DNA of 64,000 bases from CBDBON01 sp965208395 (GTDB lineage Bacteria; Chloroflexota; Dehalococcoidia; Lucifugimonadales; CBDBON01). The translations under genes and the position numbers were made by a program. The DNA lies in assembly GCA_965208395.1 (NCBI GenBank), contig CBDBON010000001.1, positions 186,001-250,000 on the forward strand, in the 5' to 3' direction. Under the pieces are notes generated by a model. That model was not told the origin of the DNA, did not search any database, and saw only the letters and a program-made list of their open reading frames with translations. Below are positions 24,012-32,569 of the stretch, piece after piece (within the stretch, counting starts at the first letter, position 1; every line of letters starts with the position of its first letter).

Positions 24012-24662
24012 ATGAGCAGGGATGACGACGTGACGATCCGAGGGATCATCGGAAAAAAGATAGGAACGACACTGTTCTACCGTGAGGACGGGGCGGCTGA
24101 CTGCGTGACGGCCATCCGGGTGGAGCCGTGTACGGTCACGCAGATCAAGACGGTTGACCGTGACGGCTACGACAGGGTCCAACTGGGCTCCGGCCCGGTC
24201 CGACGTTTGAACAGGCCCAGAGCCGGTCATCTGAAGGGGGCGGGATCGTTTTTCCGCCATCTCAGAGAGGTCAAGGCAGGGGACGTGTCCGACCTGGAGC
24301 CGGGGAGCGAGGTGAACGCCGGTATATTCGAACCCGGAGAGAGGGTCAATGTCTCCGGCACCTCCAAGGGGCGCGGCTTCGCCGGAGGTGTGAAGAGGCA
24401 CGGATTCAGGGGCGGTCCGAAGACTCACGGTCAGTCGGACCGGCATCGGGCTCCGGGATCGGTTGGCGCAGGCTCGACCCCCGGACGAGTCCGCAAGGGT
24501 CTCAAGATGGCCGGACATATGGGAAACGAACGCATAACGGTCCGCAATCTCGAGGTAGTGCTGGCCGATCCGGCGCGCAGTCTGGTGCTGGTGAAGGGTG
24601 CGGTCCCGGGGGCCCGCAACTCCCTTCTGGTCATACAGAAGGCGGAACGAGGAGGACGATAA
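24012..24662 (+). CDS. rplC: 50S ribosomal protein L3
   Basis: 216 residues from ATG 24012. GIIGKKIGTT, the VSGTSKGRGFAGGVKRHGF hook region and GSVGAGSTPGRVRKGLKMAGHMG extension identify uL3, which reaches towards the peptidyl-transferase centre and starts 50S assembly. The GQ glutamine region that is methylated in E. coli is conserved as HGQSD. It is five bases from rplD. Confidence 0.97.
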   Translation: MSRDDDVTIRGIIGKKIGTTLFYREDGAADCVTAIRVEPCTVTQIKTVDRDGYDRVQLGSGPVRRLNRPRAGHLKGAGSFFRHLREVKAGDVSDLEPGSEVNAGIFEPGERVNVSGTSKGRGFAGGVKRHGFRGGPKTHGQSDRHRAPGSVGAGSTPGRVRKGLKMAGHMGNERITVRNLEVVLADPARSLVLVKGAVPGARNSLLVIQKAERGGR

Positions 24663-24667
24663 GCCAG

Positions 24668-25336
24668 GTGAAGCTGACACTTCACAATCTGAGGGGCAGG
24701 GCGATCCGCCAGGTTGACGTGCGGGACGACGTCTTCGGCGTGCCGATGAACTCCGCGCTGGTGCATCAGACGGCGGTCAGCCAGCAGTCGAACGCCAGAC
24801 AGGGGACGGCTGCTACCAAGACCCGATCGCAGGTCTCCGGGGGCGGGGCGAAGCCCAGGCCGCAGAAGCACACGGGCCGCGCGCGGCAGGGCTCGATACG
24901 CGCTCCCCACTGGAAAGGGGGAGGCGTGGTCTTCGGTCCGACCGGCCGCAGCTATCGGCGGCGGACGCCAAAGAGGATGAGAAGGCAATCTCTCGTCGCG
25001 ATGCTCTCGGACAAGGTGAGAAGCAGTCAACTCCTCCTGGTCGAGGATCTTGAGCTGGAGGAGCGGAAGACGAAGGAGCTGTTGAGTGTTCTGAACTCGC
25101 TCGGCTCCGACTCTTCGGTGCTTCTTGTGGCGGACGGCGCCGATGAGGCGGTGTTGCGCTGCGCCCGGAACATTCCCAAGCTGAAGATGCTGCCCGCAGC
25201 GCTCCTCAATCCGGTCGATCTGCTCACCCACAAGAGTGTCGTCATGACGCTCACGGCCGTGAGGAGGGCCGAGGAGCTATGGGGCGGGCCCTTTGTGAGG
25301 CGTCGATCGTCCGCCGGGATGGCTGCGGGAGGATAA
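24668..25336 (+). CDS. rplD: 50S ribosomal protein L4
   Basis: 222 residues from GTG 24668. The internal loop segment TKTRSQVSGGGAKPRPQKHTGRA (residues about 52-74), which lines the peptide exit tunnel, and WKGGGVVFGPTGRSY are diagnostic of uL4. L4 can repress S10 operons in other bacteria. The C-terminus ends in a short Ala/Gly-rich tail. It is six bases from rplW. Confidence 0.96.
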   Translation: MKLTLHNLRGRAIRQVDVRDDVFGVPMNSALVHQTAVSQQSNARQGTAATKTRSQVSGGGAKPRPQKHTGRARQGSIRAPHWKGGGVVFGPTGRSYRRRTPKRMRRQSLVAMLSDKVRSSQLLLVEDLELEERKTKELLSVLNSLGSDSSVLLVADGADEAVLRCARNIPKLKMLPAALLNPVDLLTHKSVVMTLTAVRRAEELWGGPFVRRRSSAGMAAGG

Positions 25337-25342
25337 GGCCCG

Positions 25343-25627
25343 ATGCATCCCCTGGGCATACTGAGGCGGCCGATCATCACTGAGAAGAGCACCGAGATGC
25401 AGGAGGGCGGACGTTACACCTTCGAGGTGGCGCCCAAGGCCAACAAGCACCAGATCAGGCAGGCTGTCGAAGAGGCTTTCGACGTGACTGTCGTCAGCGT
25501 GAACACTATGAGGATGAGAGGGAAGACCAGGCGCTACGGGCCGAGGGTATCCTCCAAGCCGGACTGGAAGAAGGCGATTGTCACTCTCAAGGCCGGCGAC
25601 ACGATAACCATATTCGAGGGTGTGTAG
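25343..25627 (+). CDS. rplW: 50S ribosomal protein L23
   Basis: 94 residues from ATG 25343. LRRPIITEKSTEMQE and FEVAPKANKHQIRQAVEEAF are typical of uL23, which sits at the exit of the nascent-peptide tunnel and docks trigger factor and SRP. It directly abuts rplB. Confidence 0.96.
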   Translation: MHPLGILRRPIITEKSTEMQEGGRYTFEVAPKANKHQIRQAVEEAFDVTVVSVNTMRMRGKTRRYGPRVSSKPDWKKAIVTLKAGDTITIFEGV

Positions 25628-26458
25628 ATGGCGCTAAAGACACGCAAACCCACGACTCCGGGTCAGAGAGGGCTTGTCCTTCAGACCACGGACGACATCA
25701 CCACGAACCGACCAAAGAAGTCACTGCTCCGACCGCTGAAGAAGCGGGCCGGGCGCAACTCGCACGGCAGGATTACCGTGCGTCACCGGGGGGGTGGGCA
25801 CAAGCGACGTCTGAGGGTGATCGACTTCAAGCGGGATAATCCCGGGGTGCCCGGAGAGGTCACGTCGATAGAGTACGATCCGAACCGATCTGCCCGCATC
25901 GCCCTGATCAAGTTCAGAAACGGCGACTGGCGTTACATACTGGCCCCGAACGGGCTCAAGGTGGGAGATCCGGTAGAGGCCGGAGAGAAGGTCGAAATCC
26001 GGCCGGGAAATGCGCTTCCACTGCGATCGATACCGTCTGGCACTCTCGTACACAACGTTGAGATGAAGCCTGGTAAGGGTGGGCAGATCGTCCGTAGCGC
26101 CGGAGGCTCGGCGCAGGTGCTAGCGAAGGAGGACCGATACACTCTTCTCCGGCTCCCGTCCGGAGAGGTCAGGTACGTTCTCAGCAGCTGCATGGCGACC
26201 GTCGGTCAGCTGAGCGCACTCGACCACAAGAACGTGAAGCTGGGTAAGGCGGGCCGCAGCCGTCACCTCGGCAGAAGGCCCAGCGTCCGAGGTGTCGTCA
26301 TGTCTCCAGCCGCCCACCCGCACGGCGGAGGCGAGGGACGCTCGCCGGTGGGAATGCCAGGACCCAAGACTCCTTGGGGCAAGCCTGCGCTCGGATACCG
26401 TACCCGCAAGAACAAGTCGACTGACAGGTTCATAGTAAGGCGCAGGTACCAGAAGTAG
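25628..26458 (+). CDS. rplB: 50S ribosomal protein L2
   Basis: 276 residues, normal for uL2, from ATG 25628. NSHGRITVRHRGGGHKR and RPSVRGVVMSPAAHPHGGGEGR are the rRNA-binding signatures, with the histidine important for peptidyl-transferase assembly kept. It is needed for joining of the subunits. Confidence 0.97.
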   Translation: MALKTRKPTTPGQRGLVLQTTDDITTNRPKKSLLRPLKKRAGRNSHGRITVRHRGGGHKRRLRVIDFKRDNPGVPGEVTSIEYDPNRSARIALIKFRNGDWRYILAPNGLKVGDPVEAGEKVEIRPGNALPLRSIPSGTLVHNVEMKPGKGGQIVRSAGGSAQVLAKEDRYTLLRLPSGEVRYVLSSCMATVGQLSALDHKNVKLGKAGRSRHLGRRPSVRGVVMSPAAHPHGGGEGRSPVGMPGPKTPWGKPALGYRTRKNKSTDRFIVRRRYQK

Positions 26459-26492
26459 GACGTTAGTCCGCGATAGACAGGATACGGACAGC

Positions 26493-26786
26493 ATGTCAAG
26501 ATCGATCAAGAAAGGGCCGTACGTACATCCCAAGCTTGCCAAGAAGGTCGACGCCGCGCGGCGAAGCGGCACCAAGAGGGTGATCCGGACCTGGTCACGG
26601 GCGTCGATGATAATGCCCGATATGCTGGGACTCACTATCGAGGTGCATGACGGCCGTAGGCATGTGCCGCTGTTCATCACTGAGAATATGGTCGGGCACA
26701 GGCTGGGAGAGTTCGCGCCGACTAGAACCTTCAGAGGTCACTCGTCCAAATCGGAGCGGACGACGTCGGTAAGAGGCAGAGGATAG
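26493..26786 (+). CDS. rpsS: 30S ribosomal protein S19
   Basis: 97 residues from ATG 26493 (MSRSIKKGPYV). RTWSRASMIMPDMLGLTIEV and HRLGEFAPTRTF identify uS19 of the 30S head, which contacts S13 and the A-site finger. It lies seven bases before rplV. Confidence 0.96.
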   Translation: MSRSIKKGPYVHPKLAKKVDAARRSGTKRVIRTWSRASMIMPDMLGLTIEVHDGRRHVPLFITENMVGHRLGEFAPTRTFRGHSSKSERTTSVRGRG

Positions 26787-26793
26787 AGACGCC

Positions 26794-27135
26794 GTGCCAG
26801 TCAGCGCCACGTCGAGCAATACTGGAATATCGGTCAGGAAGCTCAAGCGGATCGTCGATCTCGTCAGAGGCCGACCTGTGGATGAGGCGCTTCGGGCCCT
26901 TCAGTTCATGCCGTCGCCGGCCGCTGGCCGGGTGGCGCGGGTCTTGCAGTCGGCCGCGGCCAACGCCGAGAACGAGCTGTCAGCCCGCAGTGCCGATCTG
27001 CGGGTGGTCGAGATATATGCCAACGAAGCGCCCCGGGCCAAGCGGTTCCGGGCCCGCGCCAGGGGCAGAGCCGCGAGGATCATCCGGAGAAGCAGCCACA
27101 TCACCGTAGTTGTCGACGAGGAGGACACAGAGTAG
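26794..27135 (+). CDS. rplV: 50S ribosomal protein L22
   Basis: 113 residues from GTG 26794. RKLKRIVDLVRGRPVDEAL and the long hairpin region ending APRAKRFRARARGRAARI are uL22 features; the hairpin lines the exit tunnel. It abuts rpsC directly. Confidence 0.95.
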   Translation: MPVSATSSNTGISVRKLKRIVDLVRGRPVDEALRALQFMPSPAAGRVARVLQSAAANAENELSARSADLRVVEIYANEAPRAKRFRARARGRAARIIRRSSHITVVVDEEDTE

Positions 27136-27882
27136 ATGGGACAGAAGACGCATCCCGTCGGGTTTCGCCTCGGCGTCATCAAGGACTGGCAGACGCGCTG
27201 GTTCGCGCAGAAGTCGAACGACTACCGCGCTCTGGTGCTTGAGGACCTCTCCGTGCGGCAGACTATCTTGCGGCGCTTCCCCGACGCCGGCATATCGCGC
27301 GTGGAGATCGAGCGGAACAGCAACGAGGTCGTGATCACCATACATACCTCCAGGCCGGGCATCGTGATAGGCCGAGGTGGGCAAAGGGTGGACGAGCTCC
27401 GGAGAGACTTGGAGAAGATGACCCGGCGGCGGGCGAGGCTGAACGTTCAAGAGATCCGGCAGCCGGAGCTGGACGCCTATCTGGTGGCCCGCAGCGTCGC
27501 AGACCAGCTGGAGCGCCGCATCGCCTACAGGCGCGCTTTGCGTCAGGCCGTCTCGCGCACGATGCAGTCCGGCGCCCAGGGAGTCAAGATCATAGCCTCC
27601 GGTCGCTTGGGAGGGGCAGACATCGCTCGCAGGGAGAAGACCATGGAAGGGCGTGTCCCGCTTCACACTCTGCGCGCCGACATAGACTACGGCTTGGCAG
27701 AGGCGACGACCGCGTTCGGTAAGATCGGCGTCAAGGTCTGGATATACAAGGGGGACGTCCTGGAGACGGTCACACGGGAAGAGGAACCGGAGGACATCAT
27801 GCCGATAGAGGTGATGGTGACCGCGGAAGACCCCGCCGAAGTACAGGAGACGGGAGTGGCCGGCGCCGAGGAGGCCAGGTAG
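27136..27882 (+). CDS. rpsC: 30S ribosomal protein S3
   Basis: 248 residues from ATG 27136 (MGQKTHPVGFRLG). It has the KH RNA-binding motif GIVIGRGGQRVDELR and the C-terminal GRLGGADIARREKTMEGRVP domain. uS3 forms part of the mRNA entry tunnel. The last 30 residues form an acidic tail (EEEPEDIMPIEVM...) longer than in E. coli. Confidence 0.97.
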   Translation: MGQKTHPVGFRLGVIKDWQTRWFAQKSNDYRALVLEDLSVRQTILRRFPDAGISRVEIERNSNEVVITIHTSRPGIVIGRGGQRVDELRRDLEKMTRRRARLNVQEIRQPELDAYLVARSVADQLERRIAYRRALRQAVSRTMQSGAQGVKIIASGRLGGADIARREKTMEGRVPLHTLRADIDYGLAEATTAFGKIGVKVWIYKGDVLETVTREEEPEDIMPIEVMVTAEDPAEVQETGVAGAEEAR

Positions 27883-27894
27883 AGGCACGCTCAG

Positions 27895-28320
27895 ATGCTG
27901 CAGCCCAAGAGAGTCAAATACCGCAACCACCACCGGGGGCGCCGCAAAGGATTGGCCGTCACCGGCAGCACGATCAACCTGGGGGACTACGCGCTCAAGG
28001 CAACCGAGTCGGCGTGGCTGACCTCCAGACAGATCGAGGCCGCCAGACGCGCCATGACGCGCTACGCACGGAGGGGCGGGAAGATATGGATTCGGGTGTT
28101 CCCGGACAAGTCCGTCACCGCCAGAGCGGCGGAGACGCGGATGGGCAGCGGAAAGGGAGCGGTGGATCACTGGGTTGCGGTCGTGCGTCCGGGGCGAATC
28201 ATGTTCGAGATGGCGGGTGTTCCCGACGACGTGGCGCGTGAGGCGCTGCGCCTCGCAGCGTCCAAGCTGCCGATAGCCACCAAGATAGTTTCCCGCCCGG
28301 GCATCCAGGCGGCCGGCTAG
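27895..28320 (+). CDS. rplP: 50S ribosomal protein L16
   Basis: 141 residues from ATG 27895. MLQPKRVKYRNHHRGRRKG, MGSGKGAVDHWVAVVRPG and the ending EALRLAASKLPI are hallmarks of uL16, which helps place tRNA in the A site. It is 12 bases after rpsC and 10 before rpmC. Confidence 0.97.
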   Translation: MLQPKRVKYRNHHRGRRKGLAVTGSTINLGDYALKATESAWLTSRQIEAARRAMTRYARRGGKIWIRVFPDKSVTARAAETRMGSGKGAVDHWVAVVRPGRIMFEMAGVPDDVAREALRLAASKLPIATKIVSRPGIQAAG

Positions 28321-28330
28321 GGATCGAGAG

Positions 28331-28534
28331 ATGGAGATCGACGACCTTAGAGCGATGACCGACGCCGAGTTGACCGAAGAGCGGGATGCCACGCACCGCG
28401 GGCTGATGAACCTGCGGTTCAGGGTCGCAACCATGCAGCTCGCCAACGTGAATGAGATACGAAAATCGCGTAAGCGGATCGCCCGTATCAACACCGTAAT
28501 GAGAGAGCGTGAGCTCGCTAGGGCTGGAACATGA
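28331..28534 (+). CDS. rpmC: 50S ribosomal protein L29
   Basis: 67 residues from ATG 28331. The two-helix fold carries LRAMTDAELTEE, LMNLRFRVATMQLANVNEIR and the RKRIARINTVMRER ending. uL29 lies beside the exit tunnel. Its stop overlaps the rpsQ start by four bases (ATGA). Confidence 0.94.
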   Translation: MEIDDLRAMTDAELTEERDATHRGLMNLRFRVATMQLANVNEIRKSRKRIARINTVMRERELARAGT

Positions 28535-28944
28535 GCTTCGACAGACGCAAGGTACGCTTCGGCAGAGTGGTCGGGGACAAGATGGACAAGACGGTGGTGG
28601 TCTCCGTCCAGTGGCGGACGTCGCACCTCCTCTACCGCAAGGCGATCAATCGACGGGCCCGCTTCAAGGCGCACGACGCAGCTAACGAGTGCCGCGTCGG
28701 GGACCTCGTCAGGCTCGTTGAGACGCGCCCTTACTCCAAGACCAAGCGCTGGAGGGTGGCGGAGATCATCTCGCGCGAGGAGATAGCCGAGGTCCAGCCC
28801 GACGAGATTGCAGTGGACGAGGATGTGATGACCGCCAGGGGCGACGCCTCCGGGGACTCTCAGGCCTCTGCGGCGGCAGAGCCAGCGGATACCCCACCGG
28901 AGACCGTCGGCGAGCCTGAAGAGAAGGGCGCTGACCTACCATGA
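28531..28944 (+). CDS. rpsQ: 30S ribosomal protein S17 with acidic C-terminal tail
   Basis: 137 residues; uS17 is usually 80-90. The OB-fold core (residues 1-85) is clear: GRVVGDKMDKTVVVSV, the lysine/arginine-rich RFKAHDAANECRVGD and ETRPYSKTKRWRVAEI. Residues 87-137 are an Ala/Glu/Asp/Pro-rich tail of low complexity. S17 is an early 16S rRNA binder. The tail is in frame and ends in a four-base overlap with rplN, so it is not a missed stop. Confidence 0.95.
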   Translation: MSFDRRKVRFGRVVGDKMDKTVVVSVQWRTSHLLYRKAINRRARFKAHDAANECRVGDLVRLVETRPYSKTKRWRVAEIISREEIAEVQPDEIAVDEDVMTARGDASGDSQASAAAEPADTPPETVGEPEEKGADLP

Positions 28945-29309
28945 TTCAGCAGTACACGCGCCTGAAGGTGGCGGACAACTCAGGCGCCAGGACCATCAGC
29001 TGCATAGGAGTCCCGGGAGGAAGCGGCAGGCGCTACGCCTGGCTCGGAGACGTGATCGTAGCGTCGGTCAAGGAGGCGGCCCCGGCGGCCGCTGTGAGGA
29101 AGGGAGAGGTTGTTAGGGCCGTCGTCGTACGGACCGTGAAGGCTCAACGCAGGCGAGACGGCTCGCGCATTCGCTTCGACGATAACGCGGCCGTGCTGAT
29201 CAACGATGATCAGATGCCCAGAGGCACGCGCATCTTCGGGCCCGTGGCCCGGGAGCTGCGAGACAAAAACTTTATGCGGATCGTATCCCTCGCGCCGGAG
29301 GTACTGTAG
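28941..29309 (+). CDS. rplN: 50S ribosomal protein L14
   Basis: 122 residues, standard for uL14, from ATG 28941. MIQQYTRLKVADNSGAR, VVRTVKAQRRRDGSRIRFDD and RGTRIFGPVARELR are family signatures. L14 contacts 16S rRNA in an intersubunit bridge and binds the silencing factor RsfS. It abuts rplX. Confidence 0.97.
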   Translation: MIQQYTRLKVADNSGARTISCIGVPGGSGRRYAWLGDVIVASVKEAAPAAAVRKGEVVRAVVVRTVKAQRRRDGSRIRFDDNAAVLINDDQMPRGTRIFGPVARELRDKNFMRIVSLAPEVL

Positions 29310-29621
29310 ATGAGGCTACGGCCGGACGACAACGTGATGATCGTGAAGGGGAGGGACCGCGGCAAGCAGGGTCGAATCCAGCAGATCATTCCGGGTAAGG
29401 AGAAGGTGATCGTAGAGGGCATGAACGTTGCCTTCCGCCATATGAAGGCTCAACCCGGCGTCCGTCAGGCGGGCATCATCCAGAAGGAGATGCCGGTGAG
29501 CGCGGCGAACGTCGTGCTGATATGCCAGATCTGCACCAAGCCCGCTCGGATACGCTACACGAGGCTGACGGACGGCACGAAGGCCAGGGTATGCAAGATC
29601 TGTGAGGAAGTGATCGAGTGA
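29310..29621 (+). CDS. rplX: 50S ribosomal protein L24
   Basis: 103 residues from ATG 29310. The KOW motif DNVMIVKGRDRGKQGRI and the VEGMNVAFRHMKAQPG segment identify uL24, an assembly initiator near the tunnel exit. Two CxxC pairs (CQIC, CKIC) near the C-terminus may bind zinc. It overlaps rplE by four bases. Confidence 0.96.
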   Translation: MRLRPDDNVMIVKGRDRGKQGRIQQIIPGKEKVIVEGMNVAFRHMKAQPGVRQAGIIQKEMPVSAANVVLICQICTKPARIRYTRLTDGTKARVCKICEEVIE

Positions 29622-30451
29622 CGACCGATAAGAGCGACGAGACCCAAGGCCAGGACATGGACGAGGCCAGTCAGCGGGAGGCTGCTCCTTCTCGTCGTCG
29701 TCGCGCGTCCGGATCGGAGGAGGGCGCTGCCAAGGGGAAGGCCAAGTCCGCCCGCAAGCCGCGCACGACTCGGGCCAAGGCTAAGCCAAAGGCCGTGGAG
29801 GAGTCGGCCCCCGCTCGTGGGAGGAGACGGACGTCACGGGCCGCTGCGGTTGAAGAGTCCCCGGCTCCAGTCGAACTCCAACGGCCGGCGCCCCGCCTTC
29901 TGGAGAGGCTGCGCAACGATGTCGGGCCAGTGCTGGTACGTGAGTTCGGGTACACGAGCACGATGCAGATACCACGGCTGAGCAAGGTGGTGCTCAACAT
30001 CGGCCTGGGAGAGGCGCTCGAGAACTCCAGAGCGATGGAGAACGCGCAGGGAGACCTGCAGCGTATATCGGGGCAGCGCCCCGTGATCACGCGAGCGAGG
30101 AGGTCGGTCGCCGGGTTTAAGATCAGGCAGGGGATGGCGATCGGACTCTCGGTTACGCTCAGGGGCAGGCGGATGTACGAGTTCATGGACAGACTCATGA
30201 ACTCGTCTTTGCCGAGGATAAGGGACTTCCAGGGCGTTTCACGGAACTCGTTCGACGGGCGCGGCAACTATGCGCTCGGGATTCGCGAGCAGGTGATATT
30301 CCCGGAGGTCGACTACAACTCGATCGATAGGATAAGGGGTCTACAGGTGGTCGTTTGCACCACGGCCCGGACAGATCCCGAGGGGCTCAGGATGCTGGAG
30401 CTGCTTGGGATGCCCTTTACACGGACTCGAGAGGCGGCGCGGGTCGCATAG
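29618..30451 (+). CDS. rplE: 50S ribosomal protein L5 with long N-terminal extension
   Basis: 277 residues from GTG 29618; uL5 is normally about 180. Residues 1-92 are low-complexity Lys/Arg/Ala/Glu sequence, with stretches such as GKAKSARKPRTTRAK. The canonical protein starts near RLLERLRNDVGP, with PRLSKVVLNIGLGEA, GQRPVITRARRSVAGFKIR and VIFPEVDYNSID. There is no Met codon between residue 15 and the conserved core, and the GTG overlaps the rplX stop, so the extension is probably translated. L5 binds 5S rRNA and P-site tRNA. The extension resembles the basic tails of histone H1-like proteins. Confidence 0.93.
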   Translation: MTTDKSDETQGQDMDEASQREAAPSRRRRASGSEEGAAKGKAKSARKPRTTRAKAKPKAVEESAPARGRRRTSRAAAVEESPAPVELQRPAPRLLERLRNDVGPVLVREFGYTSTMQIPRLSKVVLNIGLGEALENSRAMENAQGDLQRISGQRPVITRARRSVAGFKIRQGMAIGLSVTLRGRRMYEFMDRLMNSSLPRIRDFQGVSRNSFDGRGNYALGIREQVIFPEVDYNSIDRIRGLQVVVCTTARTDPEGLRMLELLGMPFTRTREAARVA

Positions 30452-30467
30452 GCTGGAGTGAGCAGGC

Positions 30468-30653
30468 TTGGCAAAAGTATCTAAGATCGCACGCTGGAAG
30501 CGTCCGCAGAGATTCAAGGTCCGGCAGACCAACCGGTGCCACCGGTGCGGCAGACCGAGAGCCTACATCAGGCAGTTCGGGCTGTGCAGGATATGCTTCC
30601 GCGAGATGGCGCTCCAGGGCCTTTTGCCGGGGGTACGGAAGGCAAGCTGGTAG
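30468..30653 (+). CDS. rpsZ: 30S ribosomal protein S14, zinc-binding type
   Basis: 61 residues from TTG 30468, 16 bases after rplE. Two CxxC motifs (CHRC and CRIC) make this the zinc form of uS14, typical of Chloroflexota, Firmicutes and Actinobacteria, as opposed to the 101-residue zinc-free form. The GLPGVRKASW-like ending is conserved (LLPGVRKASW). Confidence 0.94.
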   Translation: MAKVSKIARWKRPQRFKVRQTNRCHRCGRPRAYIRQFGLCRICFREMALQGLLPGVRKASW

Positions 30654-30697
30654 TTGGATAGCGCCGCGAGGCGCAACGGATCGGAGTGGGAGTAGGA

Positions 30698-31099
30698 ATG
30701 GCCGTAACAGACCCGATCGCGGACATGTTGACTCGTATCCGCAATGCGATCGTGCCCCGTCACGAGACGGTGTCGATCCCCATGTCTAAGATAAAGCTGG
30801 AGGTAGCCCGCATCCTTCGTGAGGAGGGGTTTATAGAGGGCTACGAGACGGTGGCTGCCGGGACGCGTCACGCGGCCATACGCATCCACCTCCACTACCG
30901 AAGCAAGGAGGAGCCCGGGATATCGGGTCTCAAGAGGGTCAGCAAGCCGGGGCTGCGCGTCTATGTCGGCAAGGGCGAGATCCCGCGCTACTTCGGAGGG
31001 CTCGCCGTGTCCATCATATCGACTTCCGAGGGAGTGATGACCGGGCATCAGGCATGGCGCAGGGGGCTCGGAGGCGAGCTGCTCTGTTACATATGGTAG
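30698..31099 (+). CDS. rpsH: 30S ribosomal protein S8
   Basis: 133 residues from ATG 30698 (MAVTDPIADMLTRIRNA), with GGAGTGGGAGTAGGA upstream; an in-frame GTG at 30686 is less likely. IRIHLHY, RVSKPGLRVYV and the ending STSEGVMTGHQAWRRGLGGE identify uS8, which binds the 16S central domain and, in E. coli, represses its own spc operon. Confidence 0.96.
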   Translation: MAVTDPIADMLTRIRNAIVPRHETVSIPMSKIKLEVARILREEGFIEGYETVAAGTRHAAIRIHLHYRSKEEPGISGLKRVSKPGLRVYVGKGEIPRYFGGLAVSIISTSEGVMTGHQAWRRGLGGELLCYIW

Positions 31100-31109
31100 G
31101 GGTTGATCT

Positions 31110-31652
31110 ATGTCCAGGGTAGGAAACGAGCCCGTTCCGCTGCCGGCCAACGTGCAGGTTGACATTCAGGGAAGCGCGGTTACGGTCAAGGGGCCCAGGG
31201 GGGCTCTGAAGAGGTCGTTCCAGCCGTCGATGAGCATCTCTCAGGAGAACGGTTCGATCAGGGTCCAGCGCCCCTCCGACGAGCGCGAGCACCGCGCCCT
31301 CCACGGACTGACGCGGAGTCTTCTGGCGAACATGGTGACGGGGGTGAGCGAGGGCTATTCCAAGACGCTCGACCTTGTTGGGGTCGGATACAGGGTGCAG
31401 CAGCAGGGGGAGGGACTGATCCTCTCCGTCATGTTCAGCCATCCCGTCCATATCGAGGCTGTGCCTGGCATCACCCTCGAGGTGGAGGGTAACAACCGTA
31501 TCCACATCCGGGGCATCGATAAGCAGGTCGTAGGGCAGATCGCGGCAGAGATTCGTGCCGTACGCCCCCCGAACGCATACACCGGTAAGGGGATCAGGTA
31601 CGCCGGCGAGCAGGTTCGGATCAAGCCCGGCAAGAGCGCCAGGAGGGTGTAG
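31110..31652 (+). CDS. rplF: 50S ribosomal protein L6
   Basis: 180 residues from ATG 31110 (MSRVGNEPVPLP). Duplicated beta-alpha domains carry VTVKGPRGALKR, GVGYRVQ and RAVRPPNAYTGKGIRYAGE. uL6 lies near the GTPase-associated centre and the sarcin-ricin loop. It is two bases from rplR. Confidence 0.97.
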   Translation: MSRVGNEPVPLPANVQVDIQGSAVTVKGPRGALKRSFQPSMSISQENGSIRVQRPSDEREHRALHGLTRSLLANMVTGVSEGYSKTLDLVGVGYRVQQQGEGLILSVMFSHPVHIEAVPGITLEVEGNNRIHIRGIDKQVVGQIAAEIRAVRPPNAYTGKGIRYAGEQVRIKPGKSARRV

Positions 31653-31654
31653 CA

Positions 31655-32023
31655 GTGTCCCGCCAGCGCACGCGCAAAAGCATGAGGCTCATGCGGCACG
31701 CCAGGGTGAGGCGAAAGCTGACAGGCACCGCTGACAGGCCGAGACTTTCCGTGTTTCGCGCGCTCAACCATGTCTACGCCCAGATCATCGACGATGGCGA
31801 GGGGAGCACTCTGGCGGCTGCGTCCAGCGTCGAGGGCGAGGTCCGTCGAGGAAAGGATGGCATGTCCAAGACGGAGGTCTCGAGAGTTGTGGGCAGGCTG
31901 CTCGCCGACCGCGCCAAGGAGAGGGGAGTGACCACGGTGGTCTTCGACCGCGGCGGATACAAGTACCACGGCCGGGTCAAGGCGCTGGCCGACGCGCTTC
32001 GCGAGGAGGGCATCGTTTTCTGA
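31655..32023 (+). CDS. rplR: 50S ribosomal protein L18
   Basis: 122 residues from GTG 31655. RLMRHARVRRKLTGT, RPRLSVFRALNHVYAQIIDD and FDRGGYKYHGRVKALADALREEG are the uL18 signatures; the protein carries 5S rRNA into the 50S subunit. The stop overlaps rpsE by one base. Confidence 0.96.
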   Translation: MSRQRTRKSMRLMRHARVRRKLTGTADRPRLSVFRALNHVYAQIIDDGEGSTLAAASSVEGEVRRGKDGMSKTEVSRVVGRLLADRAKERGVTTVVFDRGGYKYHGRVKALADALREEGIVF

Positions 32024-32553
32024 TGGCTATGCAACGCCGACGTGGCTTCGAAGAGCGTGATTCTGCACTCACGGAGCGGGTTGTGAGGATCTCCCGGGTC
32101 GCCAAGGTGGTCAAGGGGGGGCGTCATCTGAGCTTCAACGCCGTCGTGGTGGTCGGAGACGGAGAGGGGCGAGTGGGCATCGGACTGGGAAAGGCAGATG
32201 CAGTGCCGGACGCTGTTAGGAAAGGTGCGACGGCGGCGACCAACAGCATGATTGACGTGCCGCTGAGCGGCAGCACCATCCCCCATGAGATAACCGCGAA
32301 ATATGGGGGCTCGATCGTCATGCTCAAGCCCGCCGCGCCGGGGACCGGCGTCATAGCCGGCGGCTCGGTGAGGGCCGTCGTCGAGCTCGCCGGGGTCAAG
32401 GATATCCTCACCAAGGTCCGGAGGAGCACGAACCCCGTGAACGTCGTCAAGGCTACGATGGCCGGTCTGTCGAGCCTCAGAGATCCTGCGGCCGAACGGG
32501 CCAGGCGCCGCCGGGTCGCAGAGCAGGGACGCACCGCTCCGGTGGCGGGATAG
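32023..32553 (+). CDS. rpsE: 30S ribosomal protein S5
   Basis: 176 residues from ATG 32023. The dsRBD-like N-domain has ERVVRISRVAKVVKGGRHL and VVVGDGEGRVGIGLGKA, and the C-domain VRAVVELAGVKDILTKV. uS5 helps decoding fidelity and forms part of the mRNA entry channel. There is a basic tail (ERARRRRVAEQGR). Confidence 0.97.
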   Translation: MAMQRRRGFEERDSALTERVVRISRVAKVVKGGRHLSFNAVVVVGDGEGRVGIGLGKADAVPDAVRKGATAATNSMIDVPLSGSTIPHEITAKYGGSIVMLKPAAPGTGVIAGGSVRAVVELAGVKDILTKVRRSTNPVNVVKATMAGLSSLRDPAAERARRRRVAEQGRTAPVAG

Positions 32554-32569
32554 GCAGAGTCAATCCAAG

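Noticed and set aside
26980..28674. 564-residue minus-strand open frame across rplV-rpsQ
   Set aside because: It lies opposite several intact ribosomal protein genes and shows no domain; a codon-bias shadow.
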